A DNA stretch of 34,156 nt from Paenibacillus pini JCM 16418 (GTDB taxonomy: Bacteria > Bacillota > Bacilli > Paenibacillales > Paenibacillaceae). Where the stretch lies: positions 1-34,156 of the forward strand of contig NZ_BAVZ01000026.1 of assembly GCF_000576305.1 (NCBI RefSeq), read 5' to 3'. Position 1 is the first letter of the stretch. Each line of letters opens with the position of its first letter. The translations under genes and the position numbers were made by a program. This document shows, one piece after another, positions 13,517 to 22,354 of the stretch. Under the pieces are notes generated by a model that was given only the letters and a program-made list of their open reading frames with translations, ran no database searches and was not told the DNA's origin.

Positions 13517-16500
13517 GTGAATAATCGTTTTAAATCATGGATCAGTGCTATGCTAGCATTAGTTATTGTGATCGCTATGTTTCCTGCTGATATTGCCAAA
13601 GCTGCTACAGCACCAGCACCAGCACCTGGAGGACAATATTTTCAATTCAAGAAGTTTAGTACTGAAGAAAGTGCACCTACAATGGTGAATGAAGGAAATA
13701 TTGATTTAGAAGGTAGTTTTAATGGAGTCTCTGCTGACAGTATTTCATTTCAAGTGGACTCCATCGTGGGTGGACAAGTCATTCCCGGAGCGAATGGGGC
13801 AGATGTTAAGCCGATTATCCAAAATGAGAAAAACTTTCGTTTTCCTGGAGTAAAAATTAGTCAAGGTCTAAATCGAATTACTGTATATGGTATTACAGCT
13901 GATGGCAGTAAGGCGTCAGGAGCAGCATATGTTAACTTCTCCAACGTACCTGCTATTTATGATATTAAGCTTCCTGATGGTAAAGTTCTTTCCACAGAAT
14001 CCCCAACGGTAGTAAGTACATCAACGCTTACGATTATGCTACAAGCACCTAATGCAGTTGAGGTAGTAGTGAACAATAAGAAGATGTACAACGGTGGAAG
14101 TTCAACCTTTGTATTATCGGATATTCCACTAGTACCAGGGTTAAACAAACTAAATTTCGTTGCCACAACAGATGCGGGGACTCGTACGTACAGTGTGAGC
14201 CGTGATGTAATATGTGCTCCAGATACAATGGGTACGCCTTTTAATACTAAAATTGGATCTGAAGTCGTTGAGAGCAACTCCATCATATCAAGTGCATTAC
14301 ATGGTGCAATGAGCGGCTCTATTCTATTCAAGACACCTGAAGATACTACAGTATCTAAACCTACTACATTCAAAATCACTGTAACTAATAAGGATACAAA
14401 TACTGTAGTTACACCTGTAGGTGGTATTGTTGCAACCATATCGGGTACTGAAGTAAATGGTAAATTAACGACGTTTAAATACTCGACATCTGAAGCAGTC
14501 AACATCACTGCAAACGGAAATTATATTATTAAATATGATGTAAGATATGACGGTAAATCGGTATATGAGCTTCCTTTCAGTTATCGTAAATCGGATTCTG
14601 CATATATTACGGATGTACAGCAACTATATGGTGTGAAAGATAACGGGGCGACGGTTTCGTATTCATCTAGTTCCCAATTTACGGGTGATAATAACCTATT
14701 CGAACTTCCGATTTATTTACAAGTGAAGACGAATAAAGTTACAGATGCAAGTAAGGTGACGATTAAGTCCTTTAAGAACGGCGCAAGTGTTAGTAATTTC
14801 ACGACAGTAGCTATGTCGGATCAATCTGGTTATAGAGTCTACAAGATTACTGGAATGCCAACAGGGGAACAAGTCCTCAAGATTGAAGTTACTAATGGAG
14901 GGAATGTCGAAGATTCGAAATCTTTCCTGATCAATTATATCTCTGCACCATTTGTTGAGCTCAGTAATGTTTACAATAATCAGGTATTCAGTGATGTTGG
15001 GAAATTCACAGAAATTAAAGGTCGCTTAGTCAATTTTAATACAAGTGATTACAGCTCATTGAATATTTCAATTAATGGTACGACCAAACCACTCGGCGCA
15101 TCAGCATCGGATTTCACTTTTGCGATTACCCCCGATATGATGCTTGTCAGTGGACCTAACACCTTAAGTATCACTGGTGTTGCTAATGGAGTTCCTATTT
15201 CAACCAATTTAACACTCTATCTATTCCCGGATAAGCTCCCTATTGTTGACGGATTGAAGCCACTGCCTGTAGGTAAAACCGAAGATAAGGATCTTGCATT
15301 CAAAGTAACAGGGAAGATGCAATATTCGACTTATGAGAAGAATGCAGATATTCAGTTTATAGTGAGTAATGCTGAACAAGTTGTTCTTACTGTCGATGGT
15401 AAACAGCTGGCGATTTCAGATCTAGATAGTACAAGCGGGGAATGGAAAAGTAAAGACGGTAACGGTAGCCCCTATGGAAATTTGACCGCAGTTCCTATTG
15501 GAAATAATAGTTACAGGTTCACGCTCAGTAATAGTGAATTGCCTAAATCTGGTGTTAAGAATTATGTAATCGGTGCAAGATTAGGTACGGCAACGATTTC
15601 ACAGGTGCTACAAATTACTCGTGAGTTATTGCCATATGCAATTTTATCTCCTAAGTTACCAAACGAAAGTGTTATTAAACAAAACTTCTTAGACGTAAGT
15701 ATTTTGGCTGAAGGTGCGGATCAAGTATTGGTTGGTAAGACGCCAATGGTTAAAGGAGATAAGGACATCTTCCGTCTTCAGGTGAAATCCCTCAAGAAGG
15801 GTAAGAACACGATTAAATTTACGGTCTTCCAAGGTACACAAAAGTTAAATGGACAAATTGACGTTGTATACTCGGATGAAGTTTTACAAGGAGCTCAATA
15901 CAAGACGCAATTGACTTCTTCTGGTAAGTTGTCTGCATTCAAAGGAACCATTTCAATTGCATTCCCTAAAGGTACTATGCTACGTGATGCTACACCTACA
16001 CCAGGGGACACGAATACAAGAACAATTAATTTGTTCAATAATCCAGATATCTTAATTGGTATCGCTGATAAGCAGGATGGACGTACCGTTAAGGTATATA
16101 ATCCTGTAGGTGAGAAAGACGATCTAGGGGAATACAAGGATGGCAAGCTTGCTGAGATCAGCGCAAATGCAATGATGGCTACTGCTTACATGCCTCCAAA
16201 ACTACATTATGGATTCTCATCTGACTTGTTCTGGATTGATCCAGGATATTTCAAAAACTATGTTTCTCCGAATGACTACGACTTAGTTGAAGGAACACAT
16301 CCGTATAAGCAAAATAACGAATTTTTTGGAAATCATATTGGAAAATGGCTCGAGCCTTCGCAACAAGGAACCATTACCCTTTCATATGATCCTAATATCG
16401 TGAATATTGCTAGCTCCTCCATATCCGTATGGAAGAACAATAATGGCACATGGGTTAACATGGGCGGTAAAGTGAATACAAGTAATAAAACAATCACGGC

Positions 16501-17152
16501 TACATTTGACGGGTTCGGTTATTACACAGTAATGAGTCTACGATATAGTTTTGACGATATTGTCGCTCACCCAACGGCTCGTCCTGACTTAGAACTGATG
16601 CTGGCTAAAGGTATTATGAGTCCGAAGGATCCAAATCAATTCGGCGTATATGATAATTTAACACGTGGTGAGTTTGCTACCATGGTCGTTAAAATGCTGA
16701 ATATCCCATTGGATTATGATCCAAATAATTTAACATTTGGCGATGTTGTTAAATATGATGATTATAGATGGGATTATAGATACATCGAAACAGCGGTTAG
16801 AAAAGGTATTATTCGTGGAACAGCACCTAGAGTATTCTCGCCTAACGGATCACTGAGCAGAGAAGAAGCTGCCAATATCATTGCGAGAGCAACTAACTTG
16901 AAACTAGGTGATACTGCCAAAGACCTGCCTGCTCTGCAAAAAGCATTTACAGATACGAACACGATTGTTTCTCCATACTCTGTAACTTCTATTCAAGCTG
17001 TAGTCAAAGCAGGGTTGATGACTGGAGTACCTAATAAGCTGCTTGCAGGACAGAAGAAACAGACGTATAGATTTGATCCTACCGCGTTTATGACGCGTGC
17101 AGACGCAGCATCTATTGCCAAAAAGATTATGGCAAAAATGAAGAAGCTTTAA
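13517..17152 (+). CDS. Secreted cell-surface protein with three C-terminal SLH domains
   Basis: This 1211-residue protein is exported and held at the wall. The signal peptide is residues 1-29 (basic start, hydrophobic core, AKA cleavage), followed by an Ala-Pro linker. Residues about 35-900 look like a string of beta-rich, Ig/cadherin-like modules (repeated phrases such as GLNRITVYG and GLNKLNFVA) with no catalytic motif I recognise. Three SLH domains end the protein (about 1010-1062, 1072-1130, 1140-1208), with TRGE, SREE and TRAD in place of the classical TRAE binding motif. The start is GTG 13517, eight bases after AAGGAGG. It is the first gene after csaB-tagA-tagO, which make its presumed anchor. 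A structural or adhesive role is likely but not shown. Confidence 0.85.
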   Translation: MNNRFKSWISAMLALVIVIAMFPADIAKAATAPAPAPGGQYFQFKKFSTEESAPTMVNEGNIDLEGSFNGVSADSISFQVDSIVGGQVIPGANGADVKPIIQNEKNFRFPGVKISQGLNRITVYGITADGSKASGAAYVNFSNVPAIYDIKLPDGKVLSTESPTVVSTSTLTIMLQAPNAVEVVVNNKKMYNGGSSTFVLSDIPLVPGLNKLNFVATTDAGTRTYSVSRDVICAPDTMGTPFNTKIGSEVVESNSIISSALHGAMSGSILFKTPEDTTVSKPTTFKITVTNKDTNTVVTPVGGIVATISGTEVNGKLTTFKYSTSEAVNITANGNYIIKYDVRYDGKSVYELPFSYRKSDSAYITDVQQLYGVKDNGATVSYSSSSQFTGDNNLFELPIYLQVKTNKVTDASKVTIKSFKNGASVSNFTTVAMSDQSGYRVYKITGMPTGEQVLKIEVTNGGNVEDSKSFLINYISAPFVELSNVYNNQVFSDVGKFTEIKGRLVNFNTSDYSSLNISINGTTKPLGASASDFTFAITPDMMLVSGPNTLSITGVANGVPISTNLTLYLFPDKLPIVDGLKPLPVGKTEDKDLAFKVTGKMQYSTYEKNADIQFIVSNAEQVVLTVDGKQLAISDLDSTSGEWKSKDGNGSPYGNLTAVPIGNNSYRFTLSNSELPKSGVKNYVIGARLGTATISQVLQITRELLPYAILSPKLPNESVIKQNFLDVSILAEGADQVLVGKTPMVKGDKDIFRLQVKSLKKGKNTIKFTVFQGTQKLNGQIDVVYSDEVLQGAQYKTQLTSSGKLSAFKGTISIAFPKGTMLRDATPTPGDTNTRTINLFNNPDILIGIADKQDGRTVKVYNPVGEKDDLGEYKDGKLAEISANAMMATAYMPPKLHYGFSSDLFWIDPGYFKNYVSPNDYDLVEGTHPYKQNNEFFGNHIGKWLEPSQQGTITLSYDPNIVNIASSSISVWKNNNGTWVNMGGKVNTSNKTITATFDGFGYYTVMSLRYSFDDIVAHPTARPDLELMLAKGIMSPKDPNQFGVYDNLTRGEFATMVVKMLNIPLDYDPNNLTFGDVVKYDDYRWDYRYIETAVRKGIIRGTAPRVFSPNGSLSREEAANIIARATNLKLGDTAKDLPALQKAFTDTNTIVSPYSVTSIQAVVKAGLMTGVPNKLLAGQKKQTYRFDPTAFMTRADAASIAKKIMAKMKKL

Positions 17153-17173
17153 ATGATATGATCTGATTGAATT

Positions 17174-17207
17174 CTCCGATTCACTGATTAGTGGGTCGGA
17201 GCTTTTT
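17174..17207 (+). terminator. Terminator after the SLH protein gene
   Basis: CTCCGA (17174-17179) pairs with TCGGAG (17196-17201), with an inner CACT/AGTG stem, followed by CTTTTTC. Confidence 0.75.
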
Positions 17208-17226
17208 CATTACCAATTACATATCT

Positions 17227-17255
17227 TTGAAATTTGTCGTACTTTAGGATACAAT
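17227..17255 (+). promoter_or_regulatory. Sigma-A promoter of the small helical protein gene
   Basis: TTGAAA (17227-17232) and TACAAT (17250-17255) with a 17-base spacer, each one or two mismatches from consensus, about 43 bases before the start codon. Confidence 0.6.
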
Positions 17256-17297
17256 GGCGTAGAACATAATTTATATTTAGAGGGTGAAAGTAATCTT

Positions 17298-17639
17298 ATG
17301 AAACCGATCTATTCTAAAGCTCAGTTGGATTATATGAAAGTAAAAACAAAATTCGAGAATAAAGCTAGTATTATGGAGAAGAAAATCGAAAGCACTCGTA
17401 AAACAAGAGAAATTACACAAGAAGTAATGGAAGGACTGGTTATGGAGACAGGCTTTCATGAAGCATATAACGAATTAGTTCTTGCTGAGAATGCATTGAT
17501 CGAGTGGTCGCATATAACTATCAAACATGAGAAAACATACCGTGAGAATAAACAACAGATTGAGCAAATGTACGAATCGCTTAATGCATCCCCTGACATG
17601 CGCGCACAGATCATTGATTTGGCGCTGAAAATTCGTTAA
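17298..17639 (+). CDS. Hypothetical helical (coiled-coil) protein
   Basis: I do not recognise this family. The 113-residue product is almost wholly helical, rich in Lys, Glu and Gln, with heptad-like stretches (KTKFENKASIMEKKIESTRK and KTYRENKQQIEQMYESL). It has no signal peptide, membrane segment or cysteine, so it is probably cytosolic. It is a separate transcription unit: its own sigma-A promoter, ribosome site GAGGGTGA ten bases before the ATG, and a strong terminator. It stands between two S-layer-related genes, but nothing in the sequence ties it to them. Confidence 0.8.
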   Translation: MKPIYSKAQLDYMKVKTKFENKASIMEKKIESTRKTREITQEVMEGLVMETGFHEAYNELVLAENALIEWSHITIKHEKTYRENKQQIEQMYESLNASPDMRAQIIDLALKIR

Positions 17640-17676
17640 GTTCTTGTAACCTTTGTCCAACAGTTTCCTATTAAAG

Positions 17677-17701
17677 AGACGCCATTTAGGCGTCTTTTTT
17701 T
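17677..17701 (+). terminator. Terminator before the S-layer gene region
   Basis: AGACGCC (17677-17683), loop ATTTA, GGCGTCT (17689-17695), then seven T. It insulates the S-layer promoters from upstream transcription. Confidence 0.9.
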
Positions 17702-17709
17702 CATGGTGT

Positions 17710-17738
17710 TTTAAAGTGAATTTTTCAGTTTATATAAT
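17710..17738 (+). promoter_or_regulatory. Distal promoter candidate of the S-layer gene
   Basis: TTTAAA (17710-17715) and perfect TATAAT (17733-17738), 17 bases apart. The region is AT-rich, which raises the chance of a false match. Confidence 0.4.
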
Positions 17739-17934
17739 TACCATATATTTCTTGCATGAAATATAATCTTTATTTTAATCGATTTCTAAATAAAGGTAAC
17801 AAAATTGAGATTATTTTTAAAACACTGCAACTTTTCCAAATTACCTGCGTCTAAGATATAGATTCACTTTACAATGGCTGCTTACCCAAGATTGTCCTTT
17901 CTAAGAAAGATGTCTATTTTTTAGAAAAATTATC

Positions 17935-17963
17935 TTTACGGCACCTTGGACCCATTGTATAAT
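17935..17963 (+). promoter_or_regulatory. Proximal promoter candidate of the S-layer gene
   Basis: TTTACG (17935-17940) and perfect TATAAT (17958-17963), 17 bases apart, about 120 bases before the first start codon. Confidence 0.48.
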
Positions 17964-18020
17964 ACGTAGGTAGGATTAGGAATCTACTCTTTTTTTGCCG
18001 TATTTCCAAGTTTACCAGTT

Positions 18021-18039
18021 TCTGTGATACAGTCACAGA
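18021..18039 (+). repeat. Inverted repeat in the S-layer gene leader
   Basis: TCTGTGA (18021-18027), spacer TACAG, TCACAGA (18033-18039): perfect 7-base arms about 50 bases before the first ribosome site. It may be a leader hairpin or an operator. No T tract follows, so it is not a terminator. Confidence 0.5.
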
Positions 18040-18090
18040 CATCATTTATATTTATTACCGCTCAACTCGGGAAAGGGGGTGCGTACATAT

Positions 18091-21000
18091 ATGAGTAACA
18101 TGAGCTACCTATCTAATGGCAATTCTAAAGAAAACTCTAATGAGACGATTCAAGGAGGAGACAAAAAGGTTATGAAGAAAATTTTATCCGTCGCTTTGTC
18201 GACAGCAATGGCATTCTCAATGTTTGCATCGGTGGCATTCGGTGATGCTGCTACAGCTACTACACCAGAACAAAAATTTGATGCTCTAAAAGCTAAGGGT
18301 GTATTCAGTGGTTTCCCTGACGGTTTAGCTCATCTTGAAAAAGATATGACTCGTGCTGAGTTCGCAAAAGTTATCACTAAACTTCTAGGATTGAAAGAAG
18401 TTACTGGAACTTTGTCTTACAAAGACAAGAACTACAACGCTAAGAACTGGGCTGTTCCTTACATCGAAGCAGTATCTGCTGCTGGTATTATGCAAGGTAA
18501 AGATACAGCTAAGAAAATCTTTGACTTCAACGGTAAAGTTACAGTCGAAGAAATGGCTACTGTATTGCAACGTGCTTTGAAACTTGAAATTCCTGCTAAC
18601 CCAACAAACAATGCTTCTGCATGGGCTAAAGGTTATGTTCAAGCAGCAATCGACAAAGGTTACATCTCTAAAGATGCTAACTTCAAAGCAAATGCTACAC
18701 GTTCTGTATTGGTTGAAACAGCTTATGCAATCGACCAAGCTCGCAGCATTCCAACTGTAGCTTCTTACAAAATCGTTGACTCTAGCAACGTTGAGTTCAC
18801 ACTTTCTAACGGCGAAGTTGTTAAAGTGAAACTAGACAAAGCTTTGGAAGCTAACAAAGAAACTTCTGTAACTTTCAAAGATGCAGCTGGTCACGAAATC
18901 ACTTCTAAAATCACTTGGGTTGTAACTTCTGCTTCTAAAGTTCAAGGTGCTGCTGCTAGCAACCTTAAAGAAGTTGTAGTAACATTCGACGGAACTGTTG
19001 ATGTAGCTACTGCTGAAAATGAAGATAACTACAGCATTAAAGGCGACAAGACTGTGCTAAGTGCTACAGCTTCTGCTGACAAAAAATCTGTAACTTTGTT
19101 GCTTGATGACAAGGATTCTGCAGTGCTTGTTAACCAAAAAGAAACAGAAGTTACTGTTAGAAACGTTAAAAACGAAGATAAATCTAAAACAATTGAACAA
19201 ACAGTGAAATTTACACCTGTAGACGTTCAAATTCCAGAAGTTAAAGAAGTAGTAGGATTGGGAACTAAAGCATTCAAAGTTAAGTTCAGTGAGCCTGTGA
19301 AAAAAGCCGGCGTATTTGCTTCTAACAACTTCAAAGTTGATGGTAAAGTAATTGCGGCAAACGTTGAGTACAAATATCCTAATATTGCCATTGTGAACAC
19401 AGCACTTCCTGTTGGAGATCACACTCTTACAGTAAGTAATGTTGAAGATTTCTCAGGACTTAAAGTAGCTCCAGTTGAAACTTCTTTCAAAATTGCTGAA
19501 GACACAACAGCTCCAGAAGTTGTTTCTGTTAAAACTAGCGATTTGAGAAAAGTAACTGTTGAATTTAATGAAACTGTTAAATCCGTTTCTAAGGCTTACC
19601 ACAACACTGCTGTAAATAAAGCTACTGACATTGTCATTTCTGACAATAAAGTAACTTTGTACTTTGCAAATCCATTAAACTTGAATGAAAACACAATCTA
19701 TCTTGAGGGTGTAACTGATTATAGCTTGAACAGTGCTAATCGTGAGGCTAAAGTTAATCCTACATTGGATACTGAACGTCCTACAGTAGTTAAAGCTAAA
19801 TTGAGCCAACAAGATAATGCTACTAAAAATCACCAAATTACTGTTGAGTTCAGCGAAAGCGTTGATCCAGCTTCTGCTACTGATCGTGCTAATTATGTAT
19901 TGAAAGACAAAAATGGTAAAGCCGCTGTTGTAAATGGTTTGAATTCCAACGGTAAACCAGTTTTGACTCCTTCATACAATCCTAAGAACAACACTGTAAC
20001 AATTGATTTGGCAGGAAAATTAGCTAATGGTACTTATACTCTTGAAGTTTCTGGAGTAAAAGATACAGCTTATGTTGCTAATACAATGCTTCCATTCAGT
20101 ACCACTTTGGATTCTAGTGTAGCTGTGGATGGAACTATCTCACGCGTATGGAAAGTTGACTCCAACAACTCAAACGAAACTTACATCTATATTCAATTCA
20201 ACAAAACGTTGAGTGTTGAAGGTGTGGGTGACGCTACGCAAAAAGCGAAGTATAAAGTAAACGGTAAGGCTTTGGGTAGCAGTGATTCAGTAGACTTGAT
20301 AACTCCAGACACAGTTCGTTTGACTGTATCTCCTAAGGTGAATGCAACTTCAGTTCAAGTGAACTTGGTTGCAGATAAAGATGGTAACTTCTTCGTTGAT
20401 AGCGACGGAAATTATGTTATTTCTAAAAATGTAGGTTCAGACTTTATCCAAGTTAAAGCTGATAAAGACATCGTTGCAAACAGTACTGAAGAAATCAAAG
20501 TTGTATTTGCTGGCAAACTTTCATATGTTGACTACAGAGACTTTGTAGCAGTTCAAGGTGACGATAGTTATTACGCTTCTAAGGCAAGTTTGAGTGAAGA
20601 TGGTACAACTGTAACTCTTACATTTGCTGATAACAACAAGCTTCCAGCAGACTTCAAGGGTAATCTGACTACTATAGGTAACGTACAAACACAAGATGCG
20701 TTCGGTACAAGAATTGCTTCAATTGATCAAGTGGTAGTTGATAAGATTGCTCCAGAAGCTAAAGATCTTGGAAGTAAATCTTTCGGAATTAAAGCAGTAG
20801 CTAATGCATCAACTTATGACATCACTATCCAAACTACTGAAGCTCTTCAACTGGACATTTCCAAAGTTCAACCGAACTTCGATAAAGAATTATTCACAGT
20901 TAAGATCAATGATAAAAAAGTTACAAGTATCAACACGATTGAGTACAAAAACGATGGTAAGATCGTATTGAACGTAACTCCTGCAGTAACTCCAGAAAAT

Positions 21001-21135
21001 ACTGATGTTGTATCTGTCGTATTTGATGGTACTGCCAATGAAGCTGCTAAGGCTGTAGTTGACACTTCAACAAGTAAAAACGCTCTTAAAGGTTTTACAT
21101 TAGCTGAGCAATTGAGATTCGTAGAAGTTAAGTAA
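18091..21135 (+). CDS. Probable major S-layer protein with three N-terminal SLH domains
   Basis: S-layer proteins form the outermost crystalline coat and bind the wall polymer through SLH domains. From ATG 18172 the precursor has 987 residues: signal peptide 1-24 (MKKILSVAL..., cleaved near VAFG/DA), three SLH domains (about 30-75, 78-135, 140-190; the first keeps TRAE), then repeated Ig-like modules of the SbsA/SbsC kind with phrases such as KVKFSEPVKK, TVEFNETVK and TVEFSESVD. Codon use is strongly biased to a few codons (aaa, gct, gtt, act, ggt), unlike its neighbours, which indicates very high expression. Two in-frame starts each have a ribosome site: ATG 18091 after GAAAGGGGG and ATG 18172 after AAGGAGGAG, the first adding 27 residues. 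A strong terminator follows. Confidence 0.88.
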   Translation: MSNMSYLSNGNSKENSNETIQGGDKKVMKKILSVALSTAMAFSMFASVAFGDAATATTPEQKFDALKAKGVFSGFPDGLAHLEKDMTRAEFAKVITKLLGLKEVTGTLSYKDKNYNAKNWAVPYIEAVSAAGIMQGKDTAKKIFDFNGKVTVEEMATVLQRALKLEIPANPTNNASAWAKGYVQAAIDKGYISKDANFKANATRSVLVETAYAIDQARSIPTVASYKIVDSSNVEFTLSNGEVVKVKLDKALEANKETSVTFKDAAGHEITSKITWVVTSASKVQGAAASNLKEVVVTFDGTVDVATAENEDNYSIKGDKTVLSATASADKKSVTLLLDDKDSAVLVNQKETEVTVRNVKNEDKSKTIEQTVKFTPVDVQIPEVKEVVGLGTKAFKVKFSEPVKKAGVFASNNFKVDGKVIAANVEYKYPNIAIVNTALPVGDHTLTVSNVEDFSGLKVAPVETSFKIAEDTTAPEVVSVKTSDLRKVTVEFNETVKSVSKAYHNTAVNKATDIVISDNKVTLYFANPLNLNENTIYLEGVTDYSLNSANREAKVNPTLDTERPTVVKAKLSQQDNATKNHQITVEFSESVDPASATDRANYVLKDKNGKAAVVNGLNSNGKPVLTPSYNPKNNTVTIDLAGKLANGTYTLEVSGVKDTAYVANTMLPFSTTLDSSVAVDGTISRVWKVDSNNSNETYIYIQFNKTLSVEGVGDATQKAKYKVNGKALGSSDSVDLITPDTVRLTVSPKVNATSVQVNLVADKDGNFFVDSDGNYVISKNVGSDFIQVKADKDIVANSTEEIKVVFAGKLSYVDYRDFVAVQGDDSYYASKASLSEDGTTVTLTFADNNKLPADFKGNLTTIGNVQTQDAFGTRIASIDQVVVDKIAPEAKDLGSKSFGIKAVANASTYDITIQTTEALQLDISKVQPNFDKELFTVKINDKKVTSINTIEYKNDGKIVLNVTPAVTPENTDVVSVVFDGTANEAAKAVVDTSTSKNALKGFTLAEQLRFVEVK

Positions 21136-21154
21136 TTATCTTCTCTATTCTTAG

Positions 21155-21185
21155 ACCGGGTCCTTAGGGACCCGGTTTTTGTTTT
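21155..21185 (+). terminator. Terminator after the S-layer gene
   Basis: ACCGGGTCC (21155-21163), loop TTAG, GGACCCGGT (21168-21176), then a T tract: a perfect, very stable hairpin. Confidence 0.95.
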
Positions 21186-21247
21186 ACTTGTATGTGTTAT
21201 TCTAATAACATACTCTCAAAAAATTGATTATTAATTGGAGGTATATT

Positions 21248-21784
21248 ATGAACAAGCTTTCTAAACTTTCCCTCACCGTCGTAGCACTTGGAGGAGCAAT
21301 CTGGCTCGGTACTATTTTTGATCTCCCTGCATCCAACGCAGCTGCCGTTGGAACTCAACCCGGCACTTCCGAAGACCCGGTCGTAACAAAAAGCTATGTC
21401 GATCAACAAATCCAGAAAGCTTTAGGTGGTGGTGTAACAGCTCCACCAACAACCACAACACCGACTACGCCGACAAAACCAACTACCCCTTCTGGTGGAG
21501 ATAGCTCAAATGACGAGGTTAAAGTCGTAACCATCAAGCCAGGTGAGAAGCTGATGGCTAAAGCTGGCGCTGAATTTATTGTGCGTAATGGTAAAGCTGT
21601 AGTGTACAGTAGTGACTCCAATGGAGTTGCCGATCTTACAGACGGTAAAGATGTAACCAATGGACAAGCGGTTGGTAATAACCATTTGATGTCGTTTCCT
21701 CGTGATGGACGCGGGATTATGGTTCAAGATGGATTGAAATCCAATCTGATTGTCATGGTACGTGGTGGATACACGGTTCAATAA
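21248..21784 (+). CDS. Hypothetical secreted protein with Pro/Thr-rich linker
   Basis: The 178-residue product has a signal peptide or N-terminal anchor (MNKLSKLSLTVVALGGAIWL, possible cleavage near SNAAA), a short segment with DPVVTKSYVDQQIQKALGG, a low-complexity Pro/Thr linker (about residues 60-82) and a C-terminal beta-rich domain of about 90 residues (starting KVVTIKPGEKLMAKAGAEF, ending GYTVQ). The DPVVTKSYVDQQI segment recurs in hypothetical secreted proteins of Bacillales; no function is known to me. The start is ATG 21248 with GGAGGT five bases upstream. It follows the S-layer terminator by about 60 bases; no clear promoter was found. Confidence 0.8.
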   Translation: MNKLSKLSLTVVALGGAIWLGTIFDLPASNAAAVGTQPGTSEDPVVTKSYVDQQIQKALGGGVTAPPTTTTPTTPTKPTTPSGGDSSNDEVKVVTIKPGEKLMAKAGAEFIVRNGKAVVYSSDSNGVADLTDGKDVTNGQAVGNNHLMSFPRDGRGIMVQDGLKSNLIVMVRGGYTVQ

Positions 21785-21883
21785 GCTTATTTTTGCCATA
21801 AGTAACAATGATTTATACGTCTAGAGGCAATAAATATGCAAATAATACTCTTGTAAGTTACTAATGCAGGAGGTGCTTCAACC

Positions 21884-22153
21884 ATGGCTAGAAATAATAA
21901 TAAAGTGGTACCCGAGAGTAAACAGATGCTCAATCAAATGAAATATGAAATTGCAGCAGAATTTGGACTCGGTGCTGCATATGGCTCAGCAGGTTTTGCG
22001 GACACGGAGTTTGCCTCTGATTTAGGTGAGGCTGGTGTGGCCTCATATAGTGGTTATGTTAAAGGGGGGCATCTGACGTCGCGTGAGAACGGATCCGTAG
22101 GTGGCGAAATTACGAAACGTCTGATTCAACAAGCGCAAAGAAGTTTGGTTTAG
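21884..22153 (+). CDS. Small acid-soluble spore protein, alpha/beta type, with an inserted segment
   Basis: Alpha/beta SASPs coat spore DNA, protect it from UV and heat, and are cut by the germination protease GPR. In this 89-residue product both family signatures are present: MKYEIAAEFG (residues 19-28) with the GPR-type site EIA/AEF, and ENGSVGGEITKRLI (68-81), the DNA-binding C-terminal motif. In ordinary members the two are about 10-15 residues apart; here about 35 Gly/Ala-rich residues separate them. The insert contains DTEFASD (40-46), resembling the GPR site TEFASE of gamma-type SASP. Ribosome site AGGAGGTG lies eight bases before ATG 21884. I found no convincing sigma-G promoter. Confidence 0.88.
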   Translation: MARNNNKVVPESKQMLNQMKYEIAAEFGLGAAYGSAGFADTEFASDLGEAGVASYSGYVKGGHLTSRENGSVGGEITKRLIQQAQRSLV

Positions 22154-22220
22154 TTCAGTAACATACATGCACCAGCACTAATGCATTCTTTTATAAGATA
22201 ACTGGAGAAATCCCCATTGA

Positions 22221-22248
22221 TTGACATGGTTTATAAATACGTTAATAT
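22221..22248 (+). promoter_or_regulatory. Promoter candidate of metK
   Basis: Perfect TTGACA (22221-22226) and TAATAT (22243-22248) with a 16-base spacer. The predicted transcript would start near 22255 and meet a hairpin with T tract almost at once. Confidence 0.45.
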
Positions 22249-22270
22249 GACTTTTATGGATTGTACAAGC

Positions 22271-22301
22271 AACCTTTTCCATCTGGAGAAGGTTCGTTTT
22301 T
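22271..22301 (+). terminator. Terminator-like hairpin between the SASP gene and metK
   Basis: AACCTTTTCC (22271-22280), loop ATCT, GGAGAAGGTT (22285-22294; one G-T wobble), then CG and TTTTT. It may end the SASP transcript or act as an attenuator in the metK leader. Confidence 0.75.
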
Positions 22302-22354
22302 ATGTGTAGGACCTTTATGCCATTGTTATATTATCCTTATAGGAGGTTGATATT

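Larger units (their letters stand above)
17702..18090 (+). other. Long AT-rich promoter/leader region of the S-layer gene
   Basis: This 389-base stretch has no gene. It holds two promoter-like sites (17710-17738 and 17935-17963), a short palindrome CTTTCTAAGAAAG (about 17897-17909), an AAAGAT/ATCTTT inverted repeat, and a 7-base inverted repeat at 18021-18039. A leader of about 120 to 345 bases is implied. Long leaders with several promoters are known for S-layer genes of Brevibacillus and other Bacillales. Confidence 0.6.

Noticed and set aside
13957..14508. A 183-codon minus-strand frame opposite the SLH protein gene.
   Set aside because: It has no start context and its composition mirrors the codons of the plus-strand gene.
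21785..21883. A sigma-G promoter for the SASP gene.
   Set aside because: GTTACTA (21857-21863) resembles the -10, but no -35 at the right distance could be found.
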